DNA of 64,000 nucleotides from Arthrobacter sp. OV608 (GTDB lineage Bacteria; Actinomycetota; Actinomycetes; Actinomycetales; Micrococcaceae). This document shows, piece after piece, positions 1-8,759 of the stretch (the first letter of the stretch is position 1; each line of letters starts with the position of its first letter). The notes beneath the pieces were generated by a model, which did no database searches, was not told where the DNA came from, and saw only the letters and a program-made list of their open reading frames with translations. The position numbers and the translations under genes were made by a program. Location of the stretch: NCBI GenBank assembly GCA_900110595.1, contig FOEZ01000011.1, positions 62,001 to 126,000 on the forward strand, read 5' to 3'.

Positions 1-545
1 CCACCGGGATGTTCCGCAAGATCGACGTGACCGCCGCACCGCAGGTACGCATAACTCTCGGCTACGGCGAGCAGGGCGGCAGGGTAGGGGCTTCGGTGCA
101 GCTGCTCACCGGCCAGGAGGTGCATGTAACCCGTAGCGTCCCCGGCACCGCGGACGTTGACGTCGCGAACGACAACGGGATGGGCCAGGCGATGGGGTCG
201 CGGTCACTGGGTGGCGTGACGCTCGTCCGAACGAACACCTCGGCGGGTATGTCTGTCGTGGACGCCCGGACGACGGCGATCGCGATGGCAGAGCGCAGCG
301 CGTTCGGCGCGACCCTCACCGTGACCCTCACGGCACCCGACGCACCGCTGGTCCGTGCCCGGCGCACCGTGAGGGTGGCCGGGCTAGGCGAGATCCTCGA
401 CGGGCCGTGGCTGGTGCGCTCTGTCCGACACACGGTGACGCCCGGAGGACACACGCAGGCGCTCAGCCTTACCCGCAATGCGCTTGGCGACCCCGCCGCC
501 GGCGGAGTCGGCGCCCTGGCCGCAGCCGCGGGGGTGAGCCTGTGA
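1..545 (+). CDS. Phage late-control gpD-like hub protein of an eCIS, C-terminal part
   Basis: The frame is open from the left edge of the window, so the start lies outside; the in-frame ATG at 9 is probably internal. About 180 residues are visible, rich in beta strands, with the pattern of the gpD/VgrG-hub fold: a domain beginning RITLGYGEQ, a strand-rich middle, and an end reading WLVRSVRHTV followed by SLTRN, which is typical of the end of late-control D proteins. The protein would form the trimeric hub at the base of the spike (known role of the family). The stop overlaps the next start (GTGA), and the next gene supplies the OB-fold part, so hub and spike are separate genes here. Family call is by pattern and context. 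Confidence 0.75.
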   Translation, partial: TGMFRKIDVTAAPQVRITLGYGEQGGRVGASVQLLTGQEVHVTRSVPGTADVDVANDNGMGQAMGSRSLGGVTLVRTNTSAGMSVVDARTTAIAMAERSAFGATLTVTLTAPDAPLVRARRTVRVAGLGEILDGPWLVRSVRHTVTPGGHTQALSLTRNALGDPAAGGVGALAAAAGVSL

Positions 546-1024
546 GCGAGGGCCACGTCGGGCTGTACACCGGGGTCGTCACCGACAACGACGACCCCGA
601 GGGCAAGTGTCGGATCAAGGCCGAGGTCCCCGAGGTGCTCTCCGGGGCAACCGGGTGGTGCACACCGTCGCTGCCCTACGCCGGCGCCGGCTGCGGATTC
701 GCCATGGTGCCGCCTGTCGGCGCGACCGTGCTCGTGCAGTGGCCGCGAGGCGACCTCTCCGCGCCACCGGTCTGGTCCGGGGCGACATACGCGGCGGGCG
801 AGGGCGTCGAGGGCGCGGGTCCCGACACCGTCATCGTCCTGACCCCCGGAGGCCACCGGCTCGAGCTCTCCGACGATCAGACCGCCCTGACAATCACCTG
901 CTCAGAGGGTCCTGTGATCACCCTCGACGGCAACGGGATCACGATCGACAACGGGCAGGGCGCCACGCTGAAGATGGAGGGCACATCGGTGAACATCAAC
1001 GACGGCGCCCTGAAGGTGAGCTGA
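542..1024 (+). CDS. Baseplate assembly protein V-like spike (gpV/VgrG OB-fold)
   Basis: 160 aa from a GTG start that overlaps the upstream TGA by 3 bases. The N-terminal 80 residues have the OB-fold signature of gpV/VgrG spikes: YTGVVTDNDDPEGKCRIKAE, then WCTPSLPYAG and a segment with VPPVGATVLVQWP. The C-terminal 60 residues are short alternating strands (TPGGHRLELSDD, ITIDNGQG, NINDGALKVS), as expected for a triple beta-helix needle. Such spikes sit at the tip of the inner tube and carry the PAAR cone, which is encoded immediately downstream. Together with the preceding gene it equals one fused Afp8-type protein of other eCIS. Confidence 0.8.
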   Translation: MSEGHVGLYTGVVTDNDDPEGKCRIKAEVPEVLSGATGWCTPSLPYAGAGCGFAMVPPVGATVLVQWPRGDLSAPPVWSGATYAAGEGVEGAGPDTVIVLTPGGHRLELSDDQTALTITCSEGPVITLDGNGITIDNGQGATLKMEGTSVNINDGALKVS

Positions 1025-1025
1025 G

Positions 1026-1358
1026 ATGTCCGGGAAGGTCCTGACCACAGCGACCGTGGCGAGCTGCCCGCATGGGGGGCAGGCCTCGTTCACGGCGAGC
1101 CAGAGGGCGGTCACAATCGACGGGTCTTCGGCGCTGGTCGCGACCGACACCACGACGATCACCGGCTGCTCGTTCATGATCGGGAACACGCCGAGCCCGT
1201 GCACGACGGTGCAGTGGCAGGGGCCCGCGACGCGGGTGACCGCAGGCGGCACCGCCGTCCTGCTCGAAACCAGCACCGGGCTCTGCATGAGCGCGGCCTC
1301 ATCCCCGCAAGGCAGCCTGCAGATCAGCACCGTCCAGTCCAAGGTGACGGCGAAATGA
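1026..1358 (+). CDS. PAAR-like spike-tip protein
   Basis: 110 aa, one base after the previous stop. It starts MSGKVLTTATVASCPHGG and continues with repeated short hydrophobic strands, two further Cys (SFMIGNTPSPC and GLCMSA), and a C-terminal PQGSLQI strand. This pattern of a small beta-rich, Cys/His-containing protein following the spike gene fits the PAAR-like tip (Afp10-type) that caps the needle and binds metal. The Cys/His set (C/H in SCPHGG, plus the later Cys) could be the metal site; this is inference. The ATGA overlap with the following gp25-like gene supports co-translation. Confidence 0.65.
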   Translation: MSGKVLTTATVASCPHGGQASFTASQRAVTIDGSSALVATDTTTITGCSFMIGNTPSPCTTVQWQGPATRVTAGGTAVLLETSTGLCMSAASSPQGSLQISTVQSKVTAK

Positions 1359-1738
1359 CCGCGCCGCGGCGCCATGCCGGACAGCCCTGGGCCGTGGTCA
1401 CGGGGCGGCGCCTCAGCACGCGCTCGGCCCTCGAGCACCTCGACGACCTCGTCCGCATCGTGCTCCTCACTGAACCGAATGAGCGGGTGCACCGGCCGGG
1501 ATTCGGGGCCGGCTTGGGTGCCTCGACGCTCTTCCAGCCCCTCTCCCCCGGCCTCGCGGCAACCGTGCGGGCGCGAGCCCGCGGAAGCCTCATGGACGCC
1601 CTTGGAGACCGGCTCGATGTCGTCGACGTCGAGGTGGAGGTCACCGACTCGACCCTCTCCGCGCTGGTGGTCTACCGACCCAAGCCCGCCGGTGAGACCC
1701 GGACAGTCACCCTCACCCTCCCGGCGGCGGCACTGTGA
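1355..1738 (+). CDS. gp25-like baseplate wedge protein
   Basis: 127 aa; the ATG overlaps the upstream TGA (ATGA), which fixes the start. It contains the hallmark of the gp25/W family: residues 24-60 read ALEHLDDLVRIVLLTEP, then NERVHRPGFGAGLG, matching the 'LLTxPGERxxxPxFG' core that docks to the sheath-initiator site of the baseplate. Length is normal for the family (about 120-140 aa). In eCIS this protein links the inner-tube hub to the first sheath ring. Its position between PAAR and baseplate-J genes is the usual one. Confidence 0.85.
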   Translation: MTAPRRHAGQPWAVVTGRRLSTRSALEHLDDLVRIVLLTEPNERVHRPGFGAGLGASTLFQPLSPGLAATVRARARGSLMDALGDRLDVVDVEVEVTDSTLSALVVYRPKPAGETRTVTLTLPAAAL

Positions 1739-4254
1739 GCACCGGACCGCACGACGCGTGGACATTGCCGCACCAGCCGCAGGCAGCTGCGGTGTTGCGT
1801 CCGCGGGCCCTGTTCGCCGCACCCGCCAGCGTCGTCGGCCTGCGCGTCGCGTCCGGGACGGCGGTGGGGGCAGTGCGGACGATCTCGGTCTGGCTCTACG
1901 GCGACCCGCCCGCGGGGATGACGGCGGCAGCGCTCTGGAGCCTGGACGGCGGGCCGGGCGGACCGGAGGTGACCCTCACGGGGGCAGGGACCATCGTCGC
2001 GGCGGGGACCGACCCCGACGGCAACCCCGTGCCGGCTCATCTGGAACTGCCAGTCGCAGCCGTCGGCGCCGCGCTGCCCGCCCGGGCCCCATATCGCATC
2101 GGGGTCGACCCTGTCGGCCTGAATGCTCTGGGCCTCGCGCTCGACCCGCTGCGGCGCTACATCCCCGTACGGCTGCGCCCCGAGTGCGGGGACGCCCCGG
2201 ACTGCGTAACCGTCCCGCCGCAGCCCGCACCGCTGGCCGCGCCCGACTACGACACTCTGGCGCGGGATTACGCCGGGCTGCATACGATGCTGCTCGAACG
2301 GCTCCGCGCCCTGTCTCCCGGCGCGGACGAGTCCCCGGCGGACCTCACGGCCACCCTCGTCGAGCTTATGGCCCACATGGGCGACTTGCTCGCCTACCGT
2401 CAGGACCGGCTCGCCACCGAGTCCTGGCTACCGACCGCGCGCCGACGTTCCTCGGTCACCCGGCACGCCCGTCTGGTCGACTTCGCCGTCCCGCCGGCGA
2501 CGAGCGCCGCGACCGTCGTCCAGGTGCACGTCGCGCACCACAATGCCGGACCGGGGGACGCGACCTTCGTGATCGAGCCGGGCGACACAGCCACCGACGC
2601 CGCCGGTGACCCCGCCAAGGCCCCGGACGCTGCCCACTTCACCCTAGAGACCCCCGCCCCGAGGACGGTGCGTTCCTCCCACGGCGAGGTCGCCCTATAC
2701 GACTGGACCGAGGCGGATGCAGTACTGACCGCCGGGGCCACGAGCGCCGTGCTGGTCCGGCCAAGACCGGGCGAGGGCGTCGCACTGACCACCTGGCTCC
2801 CGGTCGGCTCGCTCCTGGCCTTCGAGGTGGTGGCCCCTGGACTACCCGGCGCCCATGAGGCCTGGGCGCGGCGGCTCACCCTCTGGCCACCTTCGGACGG
2901 GTCAGGAGGCCAGACCCGCATCCCGCTCGCCAGCCACCCCGCGCAGATCGTCCGGGTGACCCGGGTCGTGCCGCTCACCGACCCGCTCTCCCCAGGCCTC
3001 CCGCTCGTCCGCGTGTTCTGGGACCGTGTGGACGCCCTACGCCGTCCGGTCCCGGTCAGCGTCCACACCTCGGGGGGCACACCCCGGATCGGGGTCGCCC
3101 GCCTCGGCCTGTTGCCCGCGCACCACGGCCTGTGCGTCGACGGCGCCGAGGCTGTCGCGCCGTTCGAGCCGCTCACCGGGAGCCGTCCCGACCCGGCGAC
3201 AACGAAGGTGGGCGACTACCATCTGGTCGCGGCATCGGCCGCCGGCTTGTCCTGCACGCCGGGCGGGCGGCCGTGGCAGCTAGACACGCGGGTCGCGCTG
3301 CCAAACGGCATCGTAGTGCCGGCCCTGCGCGTGACGAGCCTGCTGCGGGCCCCCCTCGAGGGCTTCAGTGTCGTGGTCGACCACGACGACGACGAACCGC
3401 CCCGCCTGCGCTTCCGTACGGGTGCGCTTGGCCTCGTCCCGCCGAGCCAGAGCTCGATCACGGTGCGGTATCAGGTGGGTTCCGGCCCGTCCGGGATGAT
3501 CGCGGCCAACACCCTGACCCGTCTAGTGCGGACCTCGACCCCGGTCGGGCAGCCGTGCAATTGGCAGGAGGCCGATCCGCGAGTCACGGCACGCAACCTC
3601 ACCCCGGGTGGCGGCGGTCTCCCCGCGATGTCGCTCGACACCGTCCGCCGGGACGCACCGGAGGCCTACGCCGCTGTCCCCCGGCGCGCCGTGCTGGTGG
3701 GAGAACTGCCTTCCTTCGCGGTTCAGGCTCCCGGCGTCGCCATGGCCGCGGGCCGGCGTTCGTGGTCCGGCTCCTGGCCCGTCGGGCTAGTCGCAGTGGA
3801 GCCGGTGGTCGAAGGCGACGAGGCGGCCGTGACGCAGGCCGCGGGCCGGGTTCTCGACGCTGTCCGGATGGCCGGGACGGAGACGGTGGCGTTGCCGGCC
3901 ACCCCCGTGGGCCTGCTCGTCGCCCTGACCGTCTGCCTCACTCCGTCTGCCGATACGGCGACGACCCGGCTGCGTATTCTGGCGGGGCTGCGTCCGGGTC
4001 GGCCGGACGCAGTCTTCGATCCGGCTTCCCTGTCCCTGGGCACCGCGCTGCACACGTCCGCCGTGGTGGCGAAGGTCGCCGCGGTGCCTGGCGTGGACGC
4101 GGTCCGGGTCACCGAGGCCCGGCGCCTGACCGACCCGCCTGGCACCAACGAACCGGTCCTGGTTATGGGACCAGCAGAGCTCCCAGTGTGCAACGACGAC
4201 CCAGCGGCGCCGGACCGCGGACGTATCGAGCTGAGCATCGACGGTGGACGATGA
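1735..4254 (+). CDS. Putative baseplate assembly protein, eCIS wedge (Afp11-like)
   Basis: 839 aa from a GTG overlapping the gp25 stop. It begins with about 150 residues of beta-rich sequence. A block then reads DYDTLARDYAGLHTMLLERL and is followed by LTATLVELMAHMGDLLAYRQ and WLPTARRRSSVTRHARLVDF, the characteristic N-terminal signature of large baseplate-J-type proteins from eCIS and actinobacterial phage-like particles. The middle carries the gpJ-like beta region, and the end contains a short gpJ C-terminal fold (VAKVAAVPGVDAVRV). It is expected to build the outer baseplate wedge that triggers sheath contraction. The next gene encodes a second protein of the same class. Confidence 0.8.
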   Translation: MSTGPHDAWTLPHQPQAAAVLRPRALFAAPASVVGLRVASGTAVGAVRTISVWLYGDPPAGMTAAALWSLDGGPGGPEVTLTGAGTIVAAGTDPDGNPVPAHLELPVAAVGAALPARAPYRIGVDPVGLNALGLALDPLRRYIPVRLRPECGDAPDCVTVPPQPAPLAAPDYDTLARDYAGLHTMLLERLRALSPGADESPADLTATLVELMAHMGDLLAYRQDRLATESWLPTARRRSSVTRHARLVDFAVPPATSAATVVQVHVAHHNAGPGDATFVIEPGDTATDAAGDPAKAPDAAHFTLETPAPRTVRSSHGEVALYDWTEADAVLTAGATSAVLVRPRPGEGVALTTWLPVGSLLAFEVVAPGLPGAHEAWARRLTLWPPSDGSGGQTRIPLASHPAQIVRVTRVVPLTDPLSPGLPLVRVFWDRVDALRRPVPVSVHTSGGTPRIGVARLGLLPAHHGLCVDGAEAVAPFEPLTGSRPDPATTKVGDYHLVAASAAGLSCTPGGRPWQLDTRVALPNGIVVPALRVTSLLRAPLEGFSVVVDHDDDEPPRLRFRTGALGLVPPSQSSITVRYQVGSGPSGMIAANTLTRLVRTSTPVGQPCNWQEADPRVTARNLTPGGGGLPAMSLDTVRRDAPEAYAAVPRRAVLVGELPSFAVQAPGVAMAAGRRSWSGSWPVGLVAVEPVVEGDEAAVTQAAGRVLDAVRMAGTETVALPATPVGLLVALTVCLTPSADTATTRLRILAGLRPGRPDAVFDPASLSLGTALHTSAVVAKVAAVPGVDAVRVTEARRLTDPPGTNEPVLVMGPAELPVCNDDPAAPDRGRIELSIDGGR

Positions 4255-6671
4255 GCGTCCCCGAGCCCCGGCCCCTCGTCCCGCGGCCAGACCCGCCCCC
4301 CGGGCTCTCGCGTCTGAGCCGTCGTCTGGCGGACCGCCACGACCTGCGTGACGCGCTGCTCGCCGCGATGGCCGAGGATCGTGCCGGCACAGGACCGACG
4401 CTCGGCTCCCGCCTCGACGTCGCGGGCGACCCCGCGGTCGTGACGGTCGCCGAGCTCTGGTCCCGCGTCGCGGACTCGGTCGCCGCGTACACCGAGCTGA
4501 CCGCCGGCGAACGCTACCTCGGCACGGCCCAGGACTGGACCGACCTGCGTCGCACCACGGACCTCCTCGGTCACCGCCCGGCGCAGCGGGCTGCGTCGCG
4601 GGGATGGGTCCGGTTCCTCACCGACGCCCACGCGAGCCCGCTGGTGCCTGCCGGGACACGGGTCCAAGCACCGGGGACCGCGACCGAGGACGCCCAGACC
4701 TTCGAGACCGTCGGCGACACCCTGCTCCGGGCGGACTGGGCGACCCTTACCGTTACCGCGGTCCCGCAGCCGACCGCACCAACGGGCCGCTCGCTGCGTG
4801 TACTCGCCGACCCAGGCTTCGCCACCGGAGACCGGGTGCTGCTCGTGGCGGAGACCCCGGTCACCTACGTGACGATGCCGACCGTGTGGTGGGCCTGGCT
4901 GCAGTGGATCAGAGTGGTCACCGCGGGTGCGACGGCGGGCCGGACCGTGCGCGGCATGGTCCAGGTCAGGAAGCGGGAGGACGACCTCGGCGCGTTCCTG
5001 CTGACCACCGACCGCGATCTCAGAACCCTGCTGGCTTCCTCGGCCTCGACGACCTACGCCGCCTACCGCGTCCGCACGACACTCACCCTCGCCCACCGGC
5101 TGAAGAAGCTCTCCTACGTGACGCCGGCCGGCGCCGCCGCAGCCGCCCCGGTGACCTACTCCGGCGAGCAGTCACCGGTTACGGTCACCCAGCTGCTCGT
5201 CACCGACGCGAGCGCCGTGACCCCAGGCGTCGGAATCGTCGTCTGGGGCGCTTCGAGCGCGCACGTCACCACGGTGAGCGCGGTCGACGTCCTGAGCTGG
5301 TCGGTCGCACCGGGCACCAAGAACCAGGTGGGTCGGATCACCCTCGCTGCCGGGTTGCCTTCCACCCTGGTGAACGAGAACGTGCAGGTCGCCTTGGTCG
5401 ACGACCGCGTCGTGGCGCAGCATTACGAGCTGCCCCCGCTCGCCGCCGGGGTGCAGCGGCTGCGCGTACACCCGCGCCCCGCCGTCGTGCCTGAGCGCGT
5501 CGCCGTGCACACCACGGCTGGGTGGGAGCTGGCTACGTGCTCGCTCGACGCCGAGGACACTCCCTCCGACACCGGCGGGATGCTCCTAGTGCTCGGCACG
5601 CCTTTTACCGGCACCGCGACGACGGCGGCGGCGACGGCCAACCTCGTTCAGGTGCGGCACGGCACGACTAGCACCGGGCCGCTGACCCTGGACGGGCAGA
5701 CCACCGTGGTCGCCGGCCCGGTGACCGGCGACGTGAGCCCCTCCGGTGAGGTCAGGAACAGCCTCAGCGTGCGTGTCAGCGGCGTCGCCTTCGAGGAGGT
5801 CAGCAGCCTATACGCGCGGGGCGCGGGTGAGCAGGTGTTCACCGCACGCCTGGCCGCCGACGGGCGTATGGTCCTGCAGTTCGGCGACGGCGTGGTCGGT
5901 GCCGCTCCGCGTGGTGACGTGACAGCCCGGTGGCGCGTCGGCGGTGGGCTCGCAGGTGAGCTCGACGCCACCCGGATTGATACGCTGCTCGGCAGCGTCA
6001 AGGGCGTGCGCAAAGTCTCCGGCGTCGGGCGCACCACCGGCGCTGCCGACCAGGAGGAGCCGTACCGGATGCGTCAGGCAGCGGCCGCGCGCATACGGGC
6101 CCTGGACCGCGTGGTTTCGGCCACCGACCTGGCGGACCTGGCAATGACCGTCCCAGGGACGAGCCACGCCGCCGCGTGGCGCGGCCCCGGACCAGTCGGC
6201 TGCCCGTGCGGCCGCATCGGCCTTCACGTCGCCTCGCTGCGCCTGACGACGACGGGGGTGCGGGCGCCAGCGCCCGCCGAGCTCACATCACTGGCCGGCT
6301 ACCTCGACGCCCGCAGAGACACCACGGTCCCGCTGTGCGTCGCCCAAGGCGTCGCGAGCCCCGTCCCGCTGACCGTGACAATGGCGGTCGATGCTACCCG
6401 CGACCCGGCGGTGGTCCGCTCCGCCGTCGAGGCTGCCCTGACGGATCCCGCCGGACACTTGGCGGCTCGACCGCGGGCGATGGGCCTCCCGCTCGACGCG
6501 AGCGACGTGATGGCCGTGGTCCACCGGGTGCCCGGCGTCCTGGGTGTCACGGCCCTTGTCGTCGGCCAGGGGCTGCGGGCGGCCTCGACCGGGGATGCGG
6601 AGATCGGCCGGACACCGGCGGCCCGCTACGAGGTGCTGAGCGTCGGTACGGTGAAGGTGGTGGTCGCATGA
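4251..6671 (+). CDS. Second putative baseplate assembly protein, baseplate J-like (Afp12-like)
   Basis: 806 aa; ATG at 4251 within an ATGA overlap. The N-terminal part (about residues 30-130) repeats the pattern of its neighbour (VAELWSRVADSVAAYTELTA, then RYLGTAQDWTDLRRTTDLLG). The gpJ core is seen late: LQFGDGVVGAAPRGDVTARW, then GLAGELDATRIDTLLGSVKG, EEPYRMRQAAAARIRALDRV, and a C-terminal gpJ wing with VVHRVPGVLGVTALVV. These are strong baseplate-J marks. An unusually long variable beta region separates the two ends. It pairs with the 839-aa protein as two non-identical wedge subunits, as in other eCIS. Confidence 0.82.
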   Translation: MSVPEPRPLVPRPDPPPGLSRLSRRLADRHDLRDALLAAMAEDRAGTGPTLGSRLDVAGDPAVVTVAELWSRVADSVAAYTELTAGERYLGTAQDWTDLRRTTDLLGHRPAQRAASRGWVRFLTDAHASPLVPAGTRVQAPGTATEDAQTFETVGDTLLRADWATLTVTAVPQPTAPTGRSLRVLADPGFATGDRVLLVAETPVTYVTMPTVWWAWLQWIRVVTAGATAGRTVRGMVQVRKREDDLGAFLLTTDRDLRTLLASSASTTYAAYRVRTTLTLAHRLKKLSYVTPAGAAAAAPVTYSGEQSPVTVTQLLVTDASAVTPGVGIVVWGASSAHVTTVSAVDVLSWSVAPGTKNQVGRITLAAGLPSTLVNENVQVALVDDRVVAQHYELPPLAAGVQRLRVHPRPAVVPERVAVHTTAGWELATCSLDAEDTPSDTGGMLLVLGTPFTGTATTAAATANLVQVRHGTTSTGPLTLDGQTTVVAGPVTGDVSPSGEVRNSLSVRVSGVAFEEVSSLYARGAGEQVFTARLAADGRMVLQFGDGVVGAAPRGDVTARWRVGGGLAGELDATRIDTLLGSVKGVRKVSGVGRTTGAADQEEPYRMRQAAAARIRALDRVVSATDLADLAMTVPGTSHAAAWRGPGPVGCPCGRIGLHVASLRLTTTGVRAPAPAELTSLAGYLDARRDTTVPLCVAQGVASPVPLTVTMAVDATRDPAVVRSAVEAALTDPAGHLAARPRAMGLPLDASDVMAVVHRVPGVLGVTALVVGQGLRAASTGDAEIGRTPAARYEVLSVGTVKVVVA

Positions 6672-8758
6672 GCCCGGACCTGCCCTCCCAGCGCTTCTTA
6701 CGCATGCTTCCACCCGCCGTCCTGCAGACGTGGCCGCCGGAGGACGACACCCCTCCGGTCCTCGCCTTGCTCGCCGCCCTCGAGAAGCAGTGGTTGCTGC
6801 TCGCGGCCGACGTCGACTCCCTGCTGGATGACGCGTTCCCCGACAGCGCCGCCGAGTGGGCCCTGCCCTACCTCGCTGCGCTCCTGGGTCTGCCCGCGGA
6901 TGCGGACCGACGTGAGATCGCATACGCGACCGCCCTGCGCCGCCGCAAGGGCACCCCGGCTGCCCTCGAGGACTTCGCCGAGGTTGTCACGGGATGGCCG
7001 GCTCAGGTCGTTGAGGGCTGGACCAAGACCCTGTGGGCCCAGCAGCTGCGCCACCCCGTGCGCCGCACCGCCTCGCTGGACTTGCGCCGCGGAGAGCACT
7101 TGCTCGTCGGCGCCGGGCTGGACCCGGCGCGGCACAGCGTGACCCCGGGGGGCCCCTTCCACCCGGCGGCGGTCACCGCCCATGTCTACCCCTGGCATGT
7201 ACTCGGCTATGAGGACGTCGAGGCCGCACCGCTGGGTGGGGGACGGTTTGCTCTGCACCCGCTCGGGATCTCCGCGCCGCTGTACCTGCGACCCCGCCCT
7301 CTGCGGATCGCGAGCGACGCCGAGGACGAGCGGCCCCCGGATGTCCCGCCGGAACCGCGCGGTCCGCGCCCACCCGGGACCCTGCCGGTACGGGCCACGT
7401 GGCGGGTCATCGATGCCTTTGGCGACGTCAGCTACGGGCCCGTCTGGACCCTTGCTGCGGACCATCCGCTCGCCGCCGACAGTCCGGCCGAGGGGCCCGC
7501 GCTGCTGCGGGTCACGGCGGGTGGAACGCCCGTGCCTTGGAACCGGATCGGCCTGACCGGGCTGCCCTCGGTCGGAGCCCCGGTCCCCGCGGCCGGCCAG
7601 GTGCTCATCGACCCGGCACGCGGCGTCCTTGTGCCTGCGGCCGACGTGACCGGCACCCTGCGTGCGACGTTCTACCGGGCGGCGCCAGGACGCCTAGGCC
7701 CCGCAGCGAGCACGGCCCAGCTGCGCGACGACGTCGGCGTGGTGGTCGTCGTGGATCCGTCGGGCGCACCCCGCCCGCCGGGGCAGACCGTTGTGGCCAC
7801 TCTCACCGCAGCCTTCAGCGCCGCCGCCGCCGCGACTACCAGCACGAGCGAACCAGACGTGCCCCAGGTCGAGATCCGCCTGCTGACCAGCGACCGGCTG
7901 CCCTCCCCGGCTGCGCCCGTCACCGGCGCTCCCGCGCTGACACGGTGGCGGGTAGTCGCCCCGGTGGGCGCGACGCCAGTGGTCGTGGGGGACCTCGACC
8001 TGCGGCTGACCGGCGTGCAGGTCGAGCTCGCCGGGTTCTTCCTGGACGGCGACCTGCGCATCGGGGCGGCCATGAGCCGCGTGGACCTTGTCGGGCTGAC
8101 CCTCGACGCGACCAGCGGCGGCAGCGTCGTGGTGGACCCGACCGCATGGACGACCCGCGTGACAGCCACACGGTGTCTGCTGGGGCCCATGCGGGCGGAC
8201 CTCTCTGCGTTCCCACTCGAGCTCACCGACTGCGTCGTCGACGGTTTGGGCGCCGCCGCGATGCCCTGCGGAGGTGCCCCGGGCGGGACCCCGGGCGGAG
8301 TGGCCCTCGCGGCCGTCGACCGCTTCCCGCCCGACATCGTCGCGCGGGGTGTGACGTTCGTCGGCCCGGTCGGAGCGGGCCAGGTGTGGGTCAACGACTG
8401 TCTGTTCACCGCCGGGCTGCGGACGACGGTAACGTCCTCCGGCTGCGTCCGCCATTGCCACCTCGGGCCCGCCGACGACCCGCAGGCGCACCCGCCCGGC
8501 TACGGCTGCTTGTCGGGGCCGCTGCCCCGGATGGGCGGCGTCGGCGTTGACTCCGCCGGTTACTGGGCACCCGTGCTGGACGGACCAGGGACCGTCCCCG
8601 TACCCGCCCTGCTCACCGGCGCCGGGGACGGCGGCGAGATCGGCGCCTACCACCACGCCCGCCGCGGACCACTTACCCTGCGCTTGGGGCAACGGCTGCC
8701 CGAAATGACCCCGCTGACGGTGCACCCGCACCTCAGCCTCGCCCACCCGGAGGACTGA
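6668..8758 (+). CDS. Phage tail protein I-like protein with extended beta-rich C-terminus
   Basis: 696 aa, ATGA overlap with the previous gene. Residues 1-130 resemble tail protein I (P2 gpI class): RFLRMLPPAVLQTW, a helical segment, then WALPYLAALLGLP and REIAYATALRRRKGTPAALE, the segment in gpI-like proteins that contacts baseplate J. Beyond residue 150 the protein is a long beta-rich extension with repeated short strands and Gly/Pro turns, ending near a Cys-containing segment (GCVRHCHLGPAD), perhaps a small beta-helix. Canonical gpI is about 180-200 aa, so this is a strongly extended version, as in actinobacterial eCIS. It likely connects wedges to fibres or receptor-binding proteins (inference). 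Confidence 0.68.
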   Translation: MSPDLPSQRFLRMLPPAVLQTWPPEDDTPPVLALLAALEKQWLLLAADVDSLLDDAFPDSAAEWALPYLAALLGLPADADRREIAYATALRRRKGTPAALEDFAEVVTGWPAQVVEGWTKTLWAQQLRHPVRRTASLDLRRGEHLLVGAGLDPARHSVTPGGPFHPAAVTAHVYPWHVLGYEDVEAAPLGGGRFALHPLGISAPLYLRPRPLRIASDAEDERPPDVPPEPRGPRPPGTLPVRATWRVIDAFGDVSYGPVWTLAADHPLAADSPAEGPALLRVTAGGTPVPWNRIGLTGLPSVGAPVPAAGQVLIDPARGVLVPAADVTGTLRATFYRAAPGRLGPAASTAQLRDDVGVVVVVDPSGAPRPPGQTVVATLTAAFSAAAAATTSTSEPDVPQVEIRLLTSDRLPSPAAPVTGAPALTRWRVVAPVGATPVVVGDLDLRLTGVQVELAGFFLDGDLRIGAAMSRVDLVGLTLDATSGGSVVVDPTAWTTRVTATRCLLGPMRADLSAFPLELTDCVVDGLGAAAMPCGGAPGGTPGGVALAAVDRFPPDIVARGVTFVGPVGAGQVWVNDCLFTAGLRTTVTSSGCVRHCHLGPADDPQAHPPGYGCLSGPLPRMGGVGVDSAGYWAPVLDGPGTVPVPALLTGAGDGGEIGAYHHARRGPLTLRLGQRLPEMTPLTVHPHLSLAHPED

Positions 8759-8759
8759 G

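Noticed and set aside
1374..2609. Long alternative-frame proteins over the gp25/baseplate genes
   Set aside because: Arg/Pro/Ala-rich shadows produced by very high GC; they overlap clear eCIS genes linked by ATGA/GTGA junctions.
3132..4250. Possible N-terminal extension of the second baseplate-J protein
   Set aside because: The frame is open upstream but lies over the first baseplate-J gene and is Arg-rich; the ATGA overlap at 4251 gives the proper start.
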